A DNA stretch of 32,575 bases from Candidatus Acidiferrales bacterium (GCA_025451835.1 JANWJR010000063.1:1-32575), one strand, 5' to 3'. Counted from the first letter of the stretch, positions 9,033 through 18,642 are shown. Numbers and translations are program-made. Notes: generated by a model from the letters alone, not told the origin.

Positions 9033-12000
9033 AGCGTCGCTTGCTGCGATGGCCCGTCGTCTTCCTGCTCATCGCTGTGGCGGCGGCTCTGGCGGTCGTT
9101 TTCGTCGTCGAGACGGGAATTGCCGAGCGGCGCGTGGGCCAGGAACTTGTGGAACAAATCGAATTGCGCACGGGCGCTCGCGTGGAACTTGGCGCATTCC
9201 ATTTCCGCATCTGGCATTTGCGCGCCGAGATGGACAACCTGACGCTGCACGGACTCGAAGGGCCAGAGATGCCGCCACTGTTTCACGCCGATCGCGTCGA
9301 CATCGCAGTCCGCATCCTTTCTTTCTTCGGCAAACAGATTGCGCTGGACGAACTGGTCGTGGAACGCCCCGAATTGGCCGTGAGGATTGCGAAAAACGGC
9401 GGCAGCAATCTGCCATCGCCGAAAATCGAGCCGAGCAATCGACGCTGGGATGAAACGCTTTTCAATCTTCGAATTGGCCGGCTGGAACTGCGCAAGGGCG
9501 GCGCGCAAATCAACAACCAGCGGGCGCCCCTTGCGGTCCAGGGTCAGAATTTTCAATTCAGGCTGCAGTACAATGCAGCGTCCACTGGAACTGACTCCTA
9601 CACCGGGAATTTGAGCTGGACGAATGTCGAAGTTGCCGCACGGCGCGATCTGCCGTTCCGTTTCGATCTGTCCTCGAAGTTCACACTGCATCGCAATGCT
9701 TTCGAATTGAATGAATTAATCTGCAAGCTGCTGCATTCCGAGTTCGACCTCCGCGCAAGTCTTCCCAATATCGGCGGGAAGGACTGGGATTTCCGTTATC
9801 GTGGACGCCTCTCTCTGGCTGACGCGCGCACGATTTTCCGCGAGCGCGAGACGCCTGACGGCGTCGCGGACTTTTCTGGCAACGCGCGATACAGTGCGGG
9901 CGCATGGACGGCCAGCGGCCACTACGCGGGTCGCGATATTCGAATGCACGACCGGTGGTTTCACGCGCCGAACCTTGAATCGTGGGGCGATTACGATGTG
10001 GCTCAAAAGCGGCTGGTGGTGCCGCGACTGAACGTTCGCGCGCTCGGAGGATCGGTAAGCGGCCGGCTCGAGATGGACCTCTCGACGCTTGAATTCCGCA
10101 CGAACACGCATCTCACAGGCGTCAGCCTTGCCGCGGCGCTTGACGCCGTAAACAATTCCGGGTTCCCGGTTGATACGCTGCATTGGGACAGCGTGATGAC
10201 CGTGGATTCTGTCAATACATGGACGGCAAATTTCGAGCATTTCCAGTCTAAGGGCCACTCGCAATGGCTCCCATCGCAAACCGTTGTCACGGGAGACATG
10301 CCGGTTAGCGCGCGGATTGATTACGATTACTCCGCCGACCGTCGCGGTGTCCTGCTCACGCAGAGCGAGATTACAACTTCAAAAACTAAACTGGATTTCG
10401 ACGGCTCCCTTAGTGGCGTCGATTCAGCCTTGGAACTACAGCTCCACGCTGGCGATCTGACTGATTGGGACGACTTTATCAACGACCTTCGCGGCGTGGA
10501 TGCCCCTCGGCGGCGCGTGGCAGGCAAAGTGGACTGGCGCGGGCGGATTCTCGGGCCCATCGTCGGCCCGACATTTTCAGGCCGCCTTCAGGCCACGGAC
10601 GCAGGCTACGACGCCCTGAAGTTCGATGAAATCGACGGAACGCTGGAATATTCTCCCGACGCGTTCCAGCTTACGAATACAACCGTGCGCCGCGGAAGCG
10701 CCGCGGCCTCGCTTGATCTTTCGCTTCAATTTGACGGTGACTGGGGGTTTCTGCCGCAAAGCCCGTGGACGCTCGAAGCACGGATGCAACGCGCGCCCAC
10801 GGGTGAAATCCAGGAAATGTTCGGCACTAAATACCCTGGCAGCGGCTACCTGAGCGGCGATCTTCGGGCCAGCGGAACGCGGACGGCGCCTGCATTCGAC
10901 GCGAACTTCACGCTCGACGAAATCATCGTCAAAGGCTTCACATTCGACCGCCTCACGGGCGTCTTACACGTCGCCAGCGACGAGATTCGGCTTTCTCGTG
11001 CGGCTTTGAAGAAGGGCTCCGGACAAATCAGCGGCGGCTTCCTTTATCGCCTACGGGAAAAAGAGACGGAATTTCACGCCAGCGGCACTGGCATTCCGCT
11101 CAGTGAAATCTCAGAGCTGCAAAACTCCAAGATGCCCATCGGGGGCAGCCTTGATTTTCATCTTCGAGGCAGCGGCGCGATCGCCGCGCCAATCGCGCTG
11201 GGAGATTTAACGCTCACGAGCCTCACGATGGGGCCTGAAACGGAAGGCAATTTCCACGGCAAGTTCTCATCCGACGGCAAAGCCGTTCACGTATCGATCG
11301 CGTCGGAGATGGCGCGTGGAAGTCTCAACGGCAGCGTTATGATCGGACTGAACGGCGCCGCCCAGATTACCGGCAGCCTTTCCGCCGAACAGATCGACAT
11401 GGACCCGTTCATCACCGCAGGACTTCATCTCAAACAGGTTACCGGACACAGCAGCGTGAGCGGGCAATTTACCGTCGCCGGCTCGCTGCGGCAACCCGAT
11501 TCGATTGAAATGACCGCAAACATCGCGCACATCGGTTTCAATTACGATCTAATTCAGCTCGAAAACGACGGACCCGTGCGCTTGACCTACCGCCGCAATG
11601 AAGTCCGCATCGATCAAGCGCACCTTCATGGACCCAATACCGATTTCCAGGTGAGCGGGTCCGCGCGCTTCGATCGCGACCGCCCTCTGCATATGGCTCT
11701 TTCAGGCGGCGTGGACCTGCGGTTTCTGAAAGGAGTCCTCCCTGACCTCCAGGCGCAAGGCGCCGCTGAAGTGAACGTTTCGATTGGCGGCACGATTTCC
11801 AGGCCTCGAATCACAGGGCGCGCAAGCGTCCGGGATGCATCGGCCAATTATTCGGACTTCCCGGTAGGGCTCAGCCACGTGAATGGCGATTTTGTTTTCG
11901 ATGAGAGCCGCCTGCTTTTCGAACGCGTCATCGCGGAATCGGGCGGCGGACAATTGACTCTCGATGGCAGCGTCAGCTATGGCGAAGGCCCGCTGCGCTA

Positions 12001-12967
12001 CATTGTGAATACCATCACTCCGCAAGTTCGCATTCGCTATCCGGCGGGAATGAGCTGGCTGGTTGGAGGAAAATTGCAACTCGCGGGAAGCAGCCAGGGA
12101 TCGGTTCTCAGCGGGCAGATCGAAGTAAAGCGATTGCTTTTTTCAGAAGGGGTGGACGTGGCGTCCTTCTTTGCCACCGCCTCGGACACGACAGCAGGCC
12201 CGCCTTCGTCCTCGCCTTTTCTGCGGAATCTCACCTTCGACGTTGCGGGCCACACCAGTCCGGGTGCTCAAATTCAATGGACTGGAGCGCAAATCGAAAT
12301 CGATGGAGACGTCCATCTGCGCGGCACGTGGGACCGGCCGGTCCTGCTCGGTCACGTCCATCTTTCGGGCGGCCAAATGGTCTTCCGCGGCAACACCTTC
12401 GATCTGACGCGCGGCGACATCAACTTTGCGAACCCCTTCCGTCTCGATCCAGTGCTTAACGTCGAAGCAACCTCCACGATTAGCCAGTATCAGGTGACCA
12501 TTAACTTCTCCGGGCCTGCCAGCAGGCTTTCTCTCAACTATCGCTCGGACCCGCCCTTGCCGGATTCAGACATCATCGCGCTCCTCGCCATCGGTAGCCC
12601 CGGCGAGGAAACCGCGCTGCGTTCGCAAACTTCGGGCTCGCAGAATTACGGCGCCACGGCGCTGTTATCGGAAGCGATTTCAAGCGGCCTTGGCGGCCGC
12701 ATCGAGCGGCTCTTCGGCATCAGTCACTTTCGCGTCGATCCGTTTCTCGCGGGAACCGCAACGGAATCGAACGCGGCGGCACGCGTAACGATCGAGCAGC
12801 AGGTGACTCGCGACCTCACGGTGACATATTCCTCCAATACCAGCGCGAGCCAATACCAGCTCGTTGAAGTGGAATACGCCGTGAAGCGGGATCTCTCCGT
12901 CATCTTTCTTCGCGATATCAACGGCACCTATGGTTTCGATGTCAAATTCGTGAAGCACTTCAAGTAG
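9029..12967 (+). CDS. tamB: TamB-like translocation and assembly module protein
   Basis: 1312 residues, similar in size to E. coli TamB (about 1260). An N-terminal membrane anchor (residues about 8-28) is followed by a very long repetitive beta-rich region of the AsmA/TamB type. TamB proteins form a hydrophobic groove bridging inner and outer membranes and work with an Omp85 partner; recent work links the family to phospholipid transport. The conserved DUF490/TamB C-terminus is clear: DLTRGDINFANPFRLDP, SGPASRLSLNYRSDPPLPDSDI, IALLAIGSPG, then RIERLFGISHFRVDPFLAG and a terminal DLSVIFLRDINGTYGFDVKF. The GTG start overlaps the upstream TGA. The three genes form one operon. Confidence 0.9.
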   Translation: MKRRLLRWPVVFLLIAVAAALAVVFVVETGIAERRVGQELVEQIELRTGARVELGAFHFRIWHLRAEMDNLTLHGLEGPEMPPLFHADRVDIAVRILSFFGKQIALDELVVERPELAVRIAKNGGSNLPSPKIEPSNRRWDETLFNLRIGRLELRKGGAQINNQRAPLAVQGQNFQFRLQYNAASTGTDSYTGNLSWTNVEVAARRDLPFRFDLSSKFTLHRNAFELNELICKLLHSEFDLRASLPNIGGKDWDFRYRGRLSLADARTIFRERETPDGVADFSGNARYSAGAWTASGHYAGRDIRMHDRWFHAPNLESWGDYDVAQKRLVVPRLNVRALGGSVSGRLEMDLSTLEFRTNTHLTGVSLAAALDAVNNSGFPVDTLHWDSVMTVDSVNTWTANFEHFQSKGHSQWLPSQTVVTGDMPVSARIDYDYSADRRGVLLTQSEITTSKTKLDFDGSLSGVDSALELQLHAGDLTDWDDFINDLRGVDAPRRRVAGKVDWRGRILGPIVGPTFSGRLQATDAGYDALKFDEIDGTLEYSPDAFQLTNTTVRRGSAAASLDLSLQFDGDWGFLPQSPWTLEARMQRAPTGEIQEMFGTKYPGSGYLSGDLRASGTRTAPAFDANFTLDEIIVKGFTFDRLTGVLHVASDEIRLSRAALKKGSGQISGGFLYRLREKETEFHASGTGIPLSEISELQNSKMPIGGSLDFHLRGSGAIAAPIALGDLTLTSLTMGPETEGNFHGKFSSDGKAVHVSIASEMARGSLNGSVMIGLNGAAQITGSLSAEQIDMDPFITAGLHLKQVTGHSSVSGQFTVAGSLRQPDSIEMTANIAHIGFNYDLIQLENDGPVRLTYRRNEVRIDQAHLHGPNTDFQVSGSARFDRDRPLHMALSGGVDLRFLKGVLPDLQAQGAAEVNVSIGGTISRPRITGRASVRDASANYSDFPVGLSHVNGDFVFDESRLLFERVIAESGGGQLTLDGSVSYGEGPLRYIVNTITPQVRIRYPAGMSWLVGGKLQLAGSSQGSVLSGQIEVKRLLFSEGVDVASFFATASDTTAGPPSSSPFLRNLTFDVAGHTSPGAQIQWTGAQIEIDGDVHLRGTWDRPVLLGHVHLSGGQMVFRGNTFDLTRGDINFANPFRLDPVLNVEATSTISQYQVTINFSGPASRLSLNYRSDPPLPDSDIIALLAIGSPGEETALRSQTSGSQNYGATALLSEAISSGLGGRIERLFGISHFRVDPFLAGTATESNAAARVTIEQQVTRDLTVTYSSNTSASQYQLVEVEYAVKRDLSVIFLRDINGTYGFDVKFVKHFK

Positions 12968-12998
12968 ACTGCATTTCTCCGCTGGACTGCAATCAGGG

Positions 12999-14078
12999 TT
13001 ACTCGGAAAGGACCATGAGCGACTCCGGCGGCAGACGCACATGCCACGGAAACGGCCGGTTGCGGAACCGTTCCCATTTTTCTTTGAACACCTCGGCCTG
13101 CAGATGCACCACGGCGGAATCACCCGGCACCTTGTGCAAGTGAAGGTAGAGAGTGATGCGAAATGGCGTTTCCGACGAGCGCATTAGCCAACAAGCGAAG
13201 ACGTTATCACCTTCGTTTGGCTTGTCCGCTGCCTCGAGGAAATCGATATGATGCGCGCGAATTCCTATGTGCGCGGGCGGCTTGTCGATGCTTTGCACAA
13301 CGCGCAGGCGGCATCCCCAATCGATCGCTTCTACCGCGCCGTCCGAAACTGCACGCGCACGAGAGAAATTCTTGCAGCCTGTGAGTCTCGCGACTTCGAG
13401 AGTCGGAGGATGACGGAAAATCTCCTTCTTCGCACCGAGCGCCGCCACGTGCCCTCGCGATAGTACCAGCAGTTGTTCGCCCAGGCGGTAGGCCTCTTCC
13501 ATGTTGTGCGTGACGATGAGCGCCGGACGCTGGTAAGCCGCAAATGTTTCCTGGAGTTGCGCCTCCATCTGGCCGCGGAGGTGCGTGTCGAGCGCGGAGA
13601 GCGGCTCGTCGAGCAACAGGGCTTCGGGCTCAGTCGCCAACGCTCGCGCCAGCGCCACTCGCTGCTGCTCGCCACCGGAGAGCTCCCGCGGATAGCGCCG
13701 GTCGAATCCAGAAAGATGCGTTCGCGCGAGCAGAGATTCAACGCGGCTGGCACGTTCTTCGCGTGGGAGTTCGCACAATCCAAATGCGACATTGTCGCGC
13801 ACGGTTCGATGCGGAAAGAGAGCGTAATGCTGGAATAGCAGGCCGATGCGGCGATCGCGCGACGCAATTGCCACGCGGCGCTCCGAGTCGAAGAGAGTGC
13901 GATCGTTGAGTCTAATTTGTCCGCGGCTGGGCCATTCGAGCCCAGCGATCGAGCGAAGGAGCATTGATTTTCCCGCGCCAGATGGGCCAAGGATGCCGAG
14001 AGGCGCGTTCGTCGCAGTGAAAGACACGTCGAGCGTGAAGTTAGCCAGCTTCTTCTCGATTTGGACTTCGAGCGCCAC
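12999..14078 (-). CDS. modC: Molybdate ABC transporter ATP-binding protein
   Basis: 359-residue ATPase that powers molybdate (or tungstate) import through ModB. Walker A GPSGAGKS (31-38), Q-loop Gln83, signature LSGGEQQ (133-139), Walker B LLLDEP (154-159), D-loop SALD and H-loop His191 are all present, so it should be active. The C-terminal 130 residues match a TOBE-like regulatory region (GCRLRVVQS..., IGIRAHHIDFLEA), shorter than the double TOBE of some ModC proteins. The GTG start lies one base after the modB stop codon, indicating coupled translation. It is the last gene of the minus-strand mod cluster and converges on tamB with only 31 bases between. A sulfate-type ATPase is the alternative, but the ModA/ModB neighbours settle it. 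Confidence 0.88.
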   Translation of the reverse strand: MALEVQIEKKLANFTLDVSFTATNAPLGILGPSGAGKSMLLRSIAGLEWPSRGQIRLNDRTLFDSERRVAIASRDRRIGLLFQHYALFPHRTVRDNVAFGLCELPREERASRVESLLARTHLSGFDRRYPRELSGGEQQRVALARALATEPEALLLDEPLSALDTHLRGQMEAQLQETFAAYQRPALIVTHNMEEAYRLGEQLLVLSRGHVAALGAKKEIFRHPPTLEVARLTGCKNFSRARAVSDGAVEAIDWGCRLRVVQSIDKPPAHIGIRAHHIDFLEAADKPNEGDNVFACWLMRSSETPFRITLYLHLHKVPGDSAVVHLQAEVFKEKWERFRNRPFPWHVRLPPESLMVLSE

Positions 14079-14079
14079 G

Positions 14080-14760
14080 TCAATGCCGCGCCCACCGCGC
14101 GTTTTGCGGTCCTTGCAAGTGTGTCCAATAGTAAAGACCGCCTAGAAGGGCGAGCGAAATCGCGATGTCCGCGCCGCACCACATCACGGCGCGATGGAAT
14201 TCGTCGGCTTCGACCGCAAAATAGATCGCGATCGGAATCGTCTCAGTTCTCCCGGGAACGTTGCCGGCGAGCATCAGCGTGGCGCCAAATTCTCCCAAAG
14301 CTCGGGCAAATGCAAGAATGGTTCCTGCGAGCACTCCAGGCCAAGCGAGGGGAAGCGCTACCTCTCGAAAGACACGCCATTCGGTTGCGCCCAACGTTCG
14401 CGCTGCCTCTAGTAAATCCGAATCGACCTGCTCGAGTGCGGCGCGAGCCGTGAGATACATCAGCGGGAAGGCGACTACCGCTGCAGCGATCACCGTCGCC
14501 GGCCACGAGAAAACGACCGTGGCGCCGAGTTTCAAGAGCAATCTTCCGAGAGGGCCGTTTCGGCCAAAGAGCAGAAGAAGAAGGAATCCCACGACAGTCG
14601 GCGGCAAAACGAGCGGTAGCAGAAAGATTCCATCAACCAGCGCCAGCGCAGGGCCAGCGCGGCGCTCGCGCCACACGGCGGCAGCGAGTCCAGCGACGAG
14701 TGTAATGATCGTCGCGGTTACGCTTGTTGCCAGCGATATCCAAAGAGGGGACCAATCCAT
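14080..14760 (-). CDS. modB: Molybdate ABC transporter permease
   Basis: 226-residue inner-membrane permease, the normal ModB size, with five or six hydrophobic segments. It has the binding-protein-dependent permease EAA-type loop (EAARTLGATEWRVFREVALPLAWPGVLAG) that docks onto ModC. The FARALGEFGATLMLAGNVPGRTETIPIAIY stretch is typical of the molybdate/tungstate branch. It starts 36 bases after modA and its TGA lies one base before the modC GTG. No good ribosome site precedes the ATG at 14760, so translation may depend on coupling to modA. Confidence 0.9.
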   Translation of the reverse strand: MDWSPLWISLATSVTATIITLVAGLAAAVWRERRAGPALALVDGIFLLPLVLPPTVVGFLLLLLFGRNGPLGRLLLKLGATVVFSWPATVIAAAVVAFPLMYLTARAALEQVDSDLLEAARTLGATEWRVFREVALPLAWPGVLAGTILAFARALGEFGATLMLAGNVPGRTETIPIAIYFAVEADEFHRAVMWCGADIAISLALLGGLYYWTHLQGPQNARWARH

Positions 14761-14796
14761 CGGGACAGAATTGTAACTGTATCGGCGTTTTTCGTC

Positions 14797-15594
14797 TTAT
14801 TTTTCGGTCGGGGCAAAGCCGTATTTCTGGAAGACGATGCGCGCTCCGGCACCTTCAAGAAATGAGAGGAATTCGCGGGCGGCAACCATATTTTTCGAGT
14901 TCTTTAGTACGGTGGCAGGATAAACGATCGGGTCGTGCGAATTTTCGGGAGCCGCTGCGACGATGCGTACACGCGAAGAAATCTTCGCATCGGTTTGATA
15001 GACGAGGCCTGCGTCGGCATTGCCCGTCTCGACGTACGTCAGTACCGCACGCACGTCCTTTGCGTATACGATCTTTTTTCGTATCGCCAGGAACAGTCCG
15101 AGATGCTCAAGCGTTTGCTGCGCGTACGCTCCTGCCGGTACGGTTGACGCCTCTCCAAGCGATATCACTCTCACATCAGAGCGAGTCAGATCGGAAAACC
15201 CGCGGATAGCATTCGAAGAGGCAGGCGCGATTAGCACCAGCGTGTTGGCGACGATATTCCGGCGGGCTCCGACCGCCAGCAATCCCTCGGATTGCAGCGT
15301 GTCCATTTGTTTTTTGGCCGCCGAGAAGAAGATGTCCACGGGCGCGCCTTGCTCGATCTGGTGCTGGAGCGTGCCCGAACCTCCGTAATTAAACGTGATC
15401 TTAACTTCGGGATGCTCTTGCTCGTAGGCGTGGCCGATTTCGTCGAGCGAATTCTTCAGGCTAATTGCGGCGGAGACGATCAACGTTACGCGTTGTTGGG
15501 ACAATGGTTCGGGGGCGGCGAAGATCGCCGCTCCCATAATCATTGCGAGAACGAGGAAAACCTGCACGACGCGGCCTTTGCCACACACGATCAC
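14797..15594 (-). CDS. modA: Molybdate ABC transporter periplasmic binding protein
   Basis: 265 residues with an N-terminal signal segment (VVQVFLVLAMIMGAAIFAAPEP). The mature part begins with the family pattern VSAAISLKNSLDEIGHAYEQEHP and continues with NYGGSGTLQHQIEQGAPVDIFFSA, which contains ligand-binding serines of ModA-type proteins. Later come SLGEASTVPAGAYAQQTLEHLG, TYVETGNADAGLVYQTDA and the C-terminal FLSFLEGAGARIVFQKYGF. It captures molybdate or tungstate in the periplasm for ModBC. The GTG at 15594 is preceded by GGGAG at a good distance. It begins only 35 bases after the DUF2059 gene, so both may share a transcript. No ModE-like regulator or Moco riboswitch is evident nearby. Confidence 0.9.
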   Translation of the reverse strand: MIVCGKGRVVQVFLVLAMIMGAAIFAAPEPLSQQRVTLIVSAAISLKNSLDEIGHAYEQEHPEVKITFNYGGSGTLQHQIEQGAPVDIFFSAAKKQMDTLQSEGLLAVGARRNIVANTLVLIAPASSNAIRGFSDLTRSDVRVISLGEASTVPAGAYAQQTLEHLGLFLAIRKKIVYAKDVRAVLTYVETGNADAGLVYQTDAKISSRVRIVAAAPENSHDPIVYPATVLKNSKNMVAAREFLSFLEGAGARIVFQKYGFAPTEK

Positions 15595-15629
15595 TTTTTC
15601 TCCCGGCCCATTGGCCGCTTATAGCTTAC

Positions 15630-16334
15630 TTATCGCTGCGGCGGCGTGGGACGCGGTGAAGGCGGGGGAACCGGCGGCGTGGGCGCGGGTGCAGTCCCAG
15701 GAGGTGCACTGGGCGTTTGAGGGCTCTCCGGCTCGGCCTCGCTATGGGGCAGCATCGGTTTCAACTCCGGATATTGATCCGCCATTTCCGTGAGCGTCGA
15801 AATCGCAGCGGTTCGTTCGATGGACGCGCCAGCGGATTGCGACTCCTGCATTACCTGTGGCATCGTTGATACCATGCGTTTCCCGAGCGGCGATTCGTAG
15901 AACTGAATCAGTCCCTGAATGTCTTCCGTTGAGAAATGGCTTGCGTAGATCGGTACCATCGCTTCGCTAACGTCGTGCGCCGGATTGCGAGCATTGAATT
16001 TTTGCCCGAATGCATCCATGAATTGCTGGAGACGATCGCCTGGCATGTTTCGGCTCATGGCACTCTTTACCTGGTTGGTGATCACCTCCGACATATTGTC
16101 GCCCATCTTTGTCGACCCGGTGAGTTCCATCAAATGCCGAATAGCCTTTTCCTTTTGAGGGTCTACCTTTTCGTTTGCTGCTAGTGAAGGATTCTGCGAG
16201 GGTTGCGCATTCGGCTGAACCGCCACTGCCGACCTATGCTGCGCCGGGTGCTGCGTACTTGCAGGGGATACTTGGGCCACGGCCGAACCGGCTGCGAGCA
16301 GCAGTGTAGCCATTAGGGCAATTCCAAATTTCAT
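15630..16334 (-). CDS. Exported DUF2059-domain protein with proline-rich tail
   Basis: 234 residues: signal peptide (MKFGIALMATLLLAAGSAVAQ), a low-complexity Gln/Pro/Ala linker, then a DUF2059-like helical domain (about 65-195). The domain shows AIRHLMELTGSTKMGDNM, VPIYASHFSTEDIQGLIQFYESPLGKRM and a following MPQVMQESQSAG segment, all typical of the family. The last 35 residues are almost entirely Pro, Ala, Ser and Thr. The domain's function is unknown. The ATG at 16334 is chosen because GGAG lies seven bases upstream and the signal peptide starts there. It lies 35 bases upstream of modA on the same strand, so it may be the first gene of that transcript. Confidence 0.8.
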   Translation of the reverse strand: MKFGIALMATLLLAAGSAVAQVSPASTQHPAQHRSAVAVQPNAQPSQNPSLAANEKVDPQKEKAIRHLMELTGSTKMGDNMSEVITNQVKSAMSRNMPGDRLQQFMDAFGQKFNARNPAHDVSEAMVPIYASHFSTEDIQGLIQFYESPLGKRMVSTMPQVMQESQSAGASIERTAAISTLTEMADQYPELKPMLPHSEAEPESPQTPSAPPGTAPAPTPPVPPPSPRPTPPQR

Positions 16335-16573
16335 CGTGTTTCTCCTGTTCCCCATGCAGGACCTATGGTTGCCCTGAGGGACTCCAATCTTTGCATCGTA
16401 GCCGACTGGCCGGGGAGATGCAATTTTGCGGCCTCTGACCGATGGCACGGGGGGCCCGCGTCATGGTAGTTTCAATGGAGAGCCCATAATCAAACGCCTC
16501 GTAAAAACATGCAAATCATTCCACCAACGAGCAACCCGCGGTATCGTTTCCCAACCGACGGGGTGCCGCTGGG

Positions 16574-17290
16574 ATGAGCCAGAACGGGGACAAACTCAGC
16601 GGGACCGGTCGAGAGTTTGAGGCGGCGCGCCGTGAAATGGTTGTGCGGCAGATCCACGATCGCGGGATCGTCTCCCCGCGTGTTTTGAAGGCAATGCAGG
16701 CAGTTCCACGGCACGAATTTGTCTTGCCCGAGCATCTTCAAGACGCGTACGCAGACAAGCCGCTGCCGATCGCTGAGGGGCAGACAATTTCGCAGCCGTT
16801 CATGGTCGCTGCGATGACGGATGCGCTACTGCTCGAGGGCGCGGAACTGGTCCTCGAAATAGGCTCAGGCTCGGGATATCAGACTGCGGTGCTGTCGATG
16901 CTTGCTCGCGAAGTGATTGCTATTGAGGCGCAGCCTGCGCTCGCATCCCAGGCTCGCGCCCGGCTGGAACGGCTGGGGTATTCGAACTTGCGCATCGAAG
17001 AAGGCGATGGTTCCTCGGGCTGGCCAGCGTGCGCACCATACGACGCGATCTTGGTTGCGGCGGCCGCTCCTCGCGTTCCTCCGCCGCTCGCCGAACAATT
17101 AGCAGAAGGAGGCCGGCTGGTGATTCCGGTGGGCGGGGCGGACGATCAGGAGTTGGTCCGCGTCGTCCAACGCGACGGCCGGACGAACCGAGAAACGCTT
17201 TACAATTGCCGTTTCGTGCCTTTGATCGGCCGCTACGGCTGGCGGCGCAATGCCAGCTCCGAAGAGAAGAATCCCCACGCGAATGAATGA
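16574..17290 (+). CDS. pcm: Protein-L-isoaspartate O-methyltransferase
   Basis: 238-residue SAM-dependent enzyme that methylates isoaspartyl residues in damaged proteins so that they can revert to aspartate. The N-terminal EMVVRQIHDRGIVSPRVLKAMQAVPRHEFV block, PLPIAEGQTISQPFMVAAM (the substrate-binding family motif), SAM motif I LVLEIGSGSGYQTAVLS (about 92-108), and PYDAILVAAAAPRVPPPLAEQLAEGGRLVIPVG are all diagnostic. Length is close to the usual 205-230. The ATG at 16574 lacks a strong Shine-Dalgarno, and an internal ATG at about residue 22 is possible. The 3' end overlaps the next gene by eight bases. Confidence 0.93.
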   Translation: MSQNGDKLSGTGREFEAARREMVVRQIHDRGIVSPRVLKAMQAVPRHEFVLPEHLQDAYADKPLPIAEGQTISQPFMVAAMTDALLLEGAELVLEIGSGSGYQTAVLSMLAREVIAIEAQPALASQARARLERLGYSNLRIEEGDGSSGWPACAPYDAILVAAAAPRVPPPLAEQLAEGGRLVIPVGGADDQELVRVVQRDGRTNRETLYNCRFVPLIGRYGWRRNASSEEKNPHANE

Positions 17291-18038
17291 GCGCGCGCCT
17301 ACTCTCTCGATCGTTGTTCCTGCTTACAACGAGGCGAGCCGCCTGCCGGGCACTCTGGTCGCGATTCGTGATTATTTTGCCCTGCAACGGGTTCCGGACG
17401 CCGAAATCGAGATTCTTGTGGTGGATGACGGCTCGACAGACGCGACCGCGTCTCTCGTTCGCGAGATGATGCGGGAGCTTCCGTCGTTGCGCCTGATCGC
17501 GAATGGACGAAATCGGGGCAAGGGCTACAGCGTCCGCCGCGGCATGCTCGAAGCGCGCGGACCTATCGCGCTCTTCACGGACGCGGATCTTTCCACGCCG
17601 ATCGACGAATGGCAAAAACTAAATACCGCAATCCAGGCCGGTAACGACATAGCCATCGGCTCTCGCGCCATGGATCGCTCGCTGATTTCTGTGCACCAAT
17701 CGCGATTTCGCGAGATCGCCGGAATCATTTTCAACGGCTTCGTGCGATTGATCGTAGGACTCTCTTTTGAAGACACGCAGTGCGGCTTTAAAGCCTTTGT
17801 GCTGCCGCGGTCTCGCATCGTCTTTGAGCAGCAGCGGATTGAGGAATTCGGATTCGATCCGGAGATTCTGTTTCTCGCGAAGCGCCACGGGCTGCGCGCT
17901 GTGGAAGTGCCCGTCCGGTGGGCCCACGATTCGGCCACCAAAGTTCGCGTGGTGCGAGATAGTCTGCGGATGTTCGAAGACCTGCTATACATCCGATGGA
18001 ACTGGCTCCTCGGCCGCTATCCGAAGCGCGGTCGATAA
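17283..18038 (+). CDS. Family 2 glycosyltransferase, dolichyl-phosphate glucosyltransferase-like
   Basis: 251 residues, GT-A fold. LSIVVPAYNEASRLPGTL opens the protein, DDGSTD is at 48-53, NRGKGYSVRRGM at 77-88, and the metal-binding DAD is in LFTDADLSTP (Asp100/Asp102). ISVHQSRFREIAGIIFN and DTQCGFKAF follow. These are typical of the ALG5/DPG synthase subgroup, which moves a sugar from a nucleotide donor to a polyprenyl phosphate. No transmembrane segments are obvious, so the protein is probably peripheral on the inner membrane face. Its ATG lies inside the end of pcm. The true acceptor may be undecaprenyl phosphate, but the window does not show which polymer it serves. Confidence 0.85.
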   Translation: MNERAPTLSIVVPAYNEASRLPGTLVAIRDYFALQRVPDAEIEILVVDDGSTDATASLVREMMRELPSLRLIANGRNRGKGYSVRRGMLEARGPIALFTDADLSTPIDEWQKLNTAIQAGNDIAIGSRAMDRSLISVHQSRFREIAGIIFNGFVRLIVGLSFEDTQCGFKAFVLPRSRIVFEQQRIEEFGFDPEILFLAKRHGLRAVEVPVRWAHDSATKVRVVRDSLRMFEDLLYIRWNWLLGRYPKRGR

Positions 18039-18066
18039 GTGTAATGGCCACCGCAGAGTTTCGGGC

Positions 18067-18612
18067 CTATTTCTTTTCGTGTTGCGCCGTGGGCGGCAGC
18101 ATGCCATTCAGCCGGAGATACATCGAGGCCATGCCGTAATGGTCGGCGAAATCGTTGGTCAGCGCGATCATCGCAGCGGCGCGCGACACGGTCCGGCCGC
18201 CGAAGGCTGTCAGCGGCTCTCCCAGCTTCGAATCGTCGACATTCGCCATTGCTTGCGTGCAATAAGCGAACGACGCCTTCAACGCACTAACGAGTTTGTC
18301 CTTCGGGTCCGTTTCGCTGAGTTTTTCCTCCGCCGGTGCGGCCACACCGGAAATCTTGGAGCATAGAAAATTGTTTGATCCCGCCATGTGTTCAACAAGT
18401 TTTCCGAACGTCATCTGCTGTGGCGTTGGTTTGTAGCCGTACTTATCGGCGGGCATGTCTTCAGCCGCCGCCACCAGATTGGTCGCCGCGCGCGCGGTAA
18501 TCTTCCGCACCGTGCTTGAGACTGGATTCGTTTCGGACTGCGCGGTCTGCCCGGCGTAGATGGGCAAAGATGCAAGCGCCAGAGCCGCAATTGCCACGAC
18601 GATTCCTTTCAT
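18067..18612 (-). CDS. Exported DinB-like protein
   Basis: 181 residues with a signal peptide (MKGIVVAIAALALASLPIYAG) and a four-helix DinB/YfiT-like domain. It shows LVAAAEDMPADKYGYKPTP, TFGKLVEHMAGSNNFLCS, and a C-terminal IALTNDFADHYGMASMYLRLNGMLPP. The His of LVEHM and the His of DHYG are placed like metal ligands in DinB family enzymes, some of which are thiol transferases. Export to the periplasm is odd for a thiol transferase, so its function is uncertain. The ATG at 18612 has AGGAGATG seven to nine bases upstream. It is convergent with the glycosyltransferase and divergent from the regulated operon at 18736. Confidence 0.83.
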   Translation of the reverse strand: MKGIVVAIAALALASLPIYAGQTAQSETNPVSSTVRKITARAATNLVAAAEDMPADKYGYKPTPQQMTFGKLVEHMAGSNNFLCSKISGVAAPAEEKLSETDPKDKLVSALKASFAYCTQAMANVDDSKLGEPLTAFGGRTVSRAAAMIALTNDFADHYGMASMYLRLNGMLPPTAQHEKK

Positions 18613-18642
18613 GACTTCTCATCTCCTTTGTAATGTAGGAAA

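Noticed and set aside
15595-15629. Molybdenum-cofactor riboswitch upstream of modA
   Set aside because: The gap to the upstream gene is only 35 bases, too short for the known structure.
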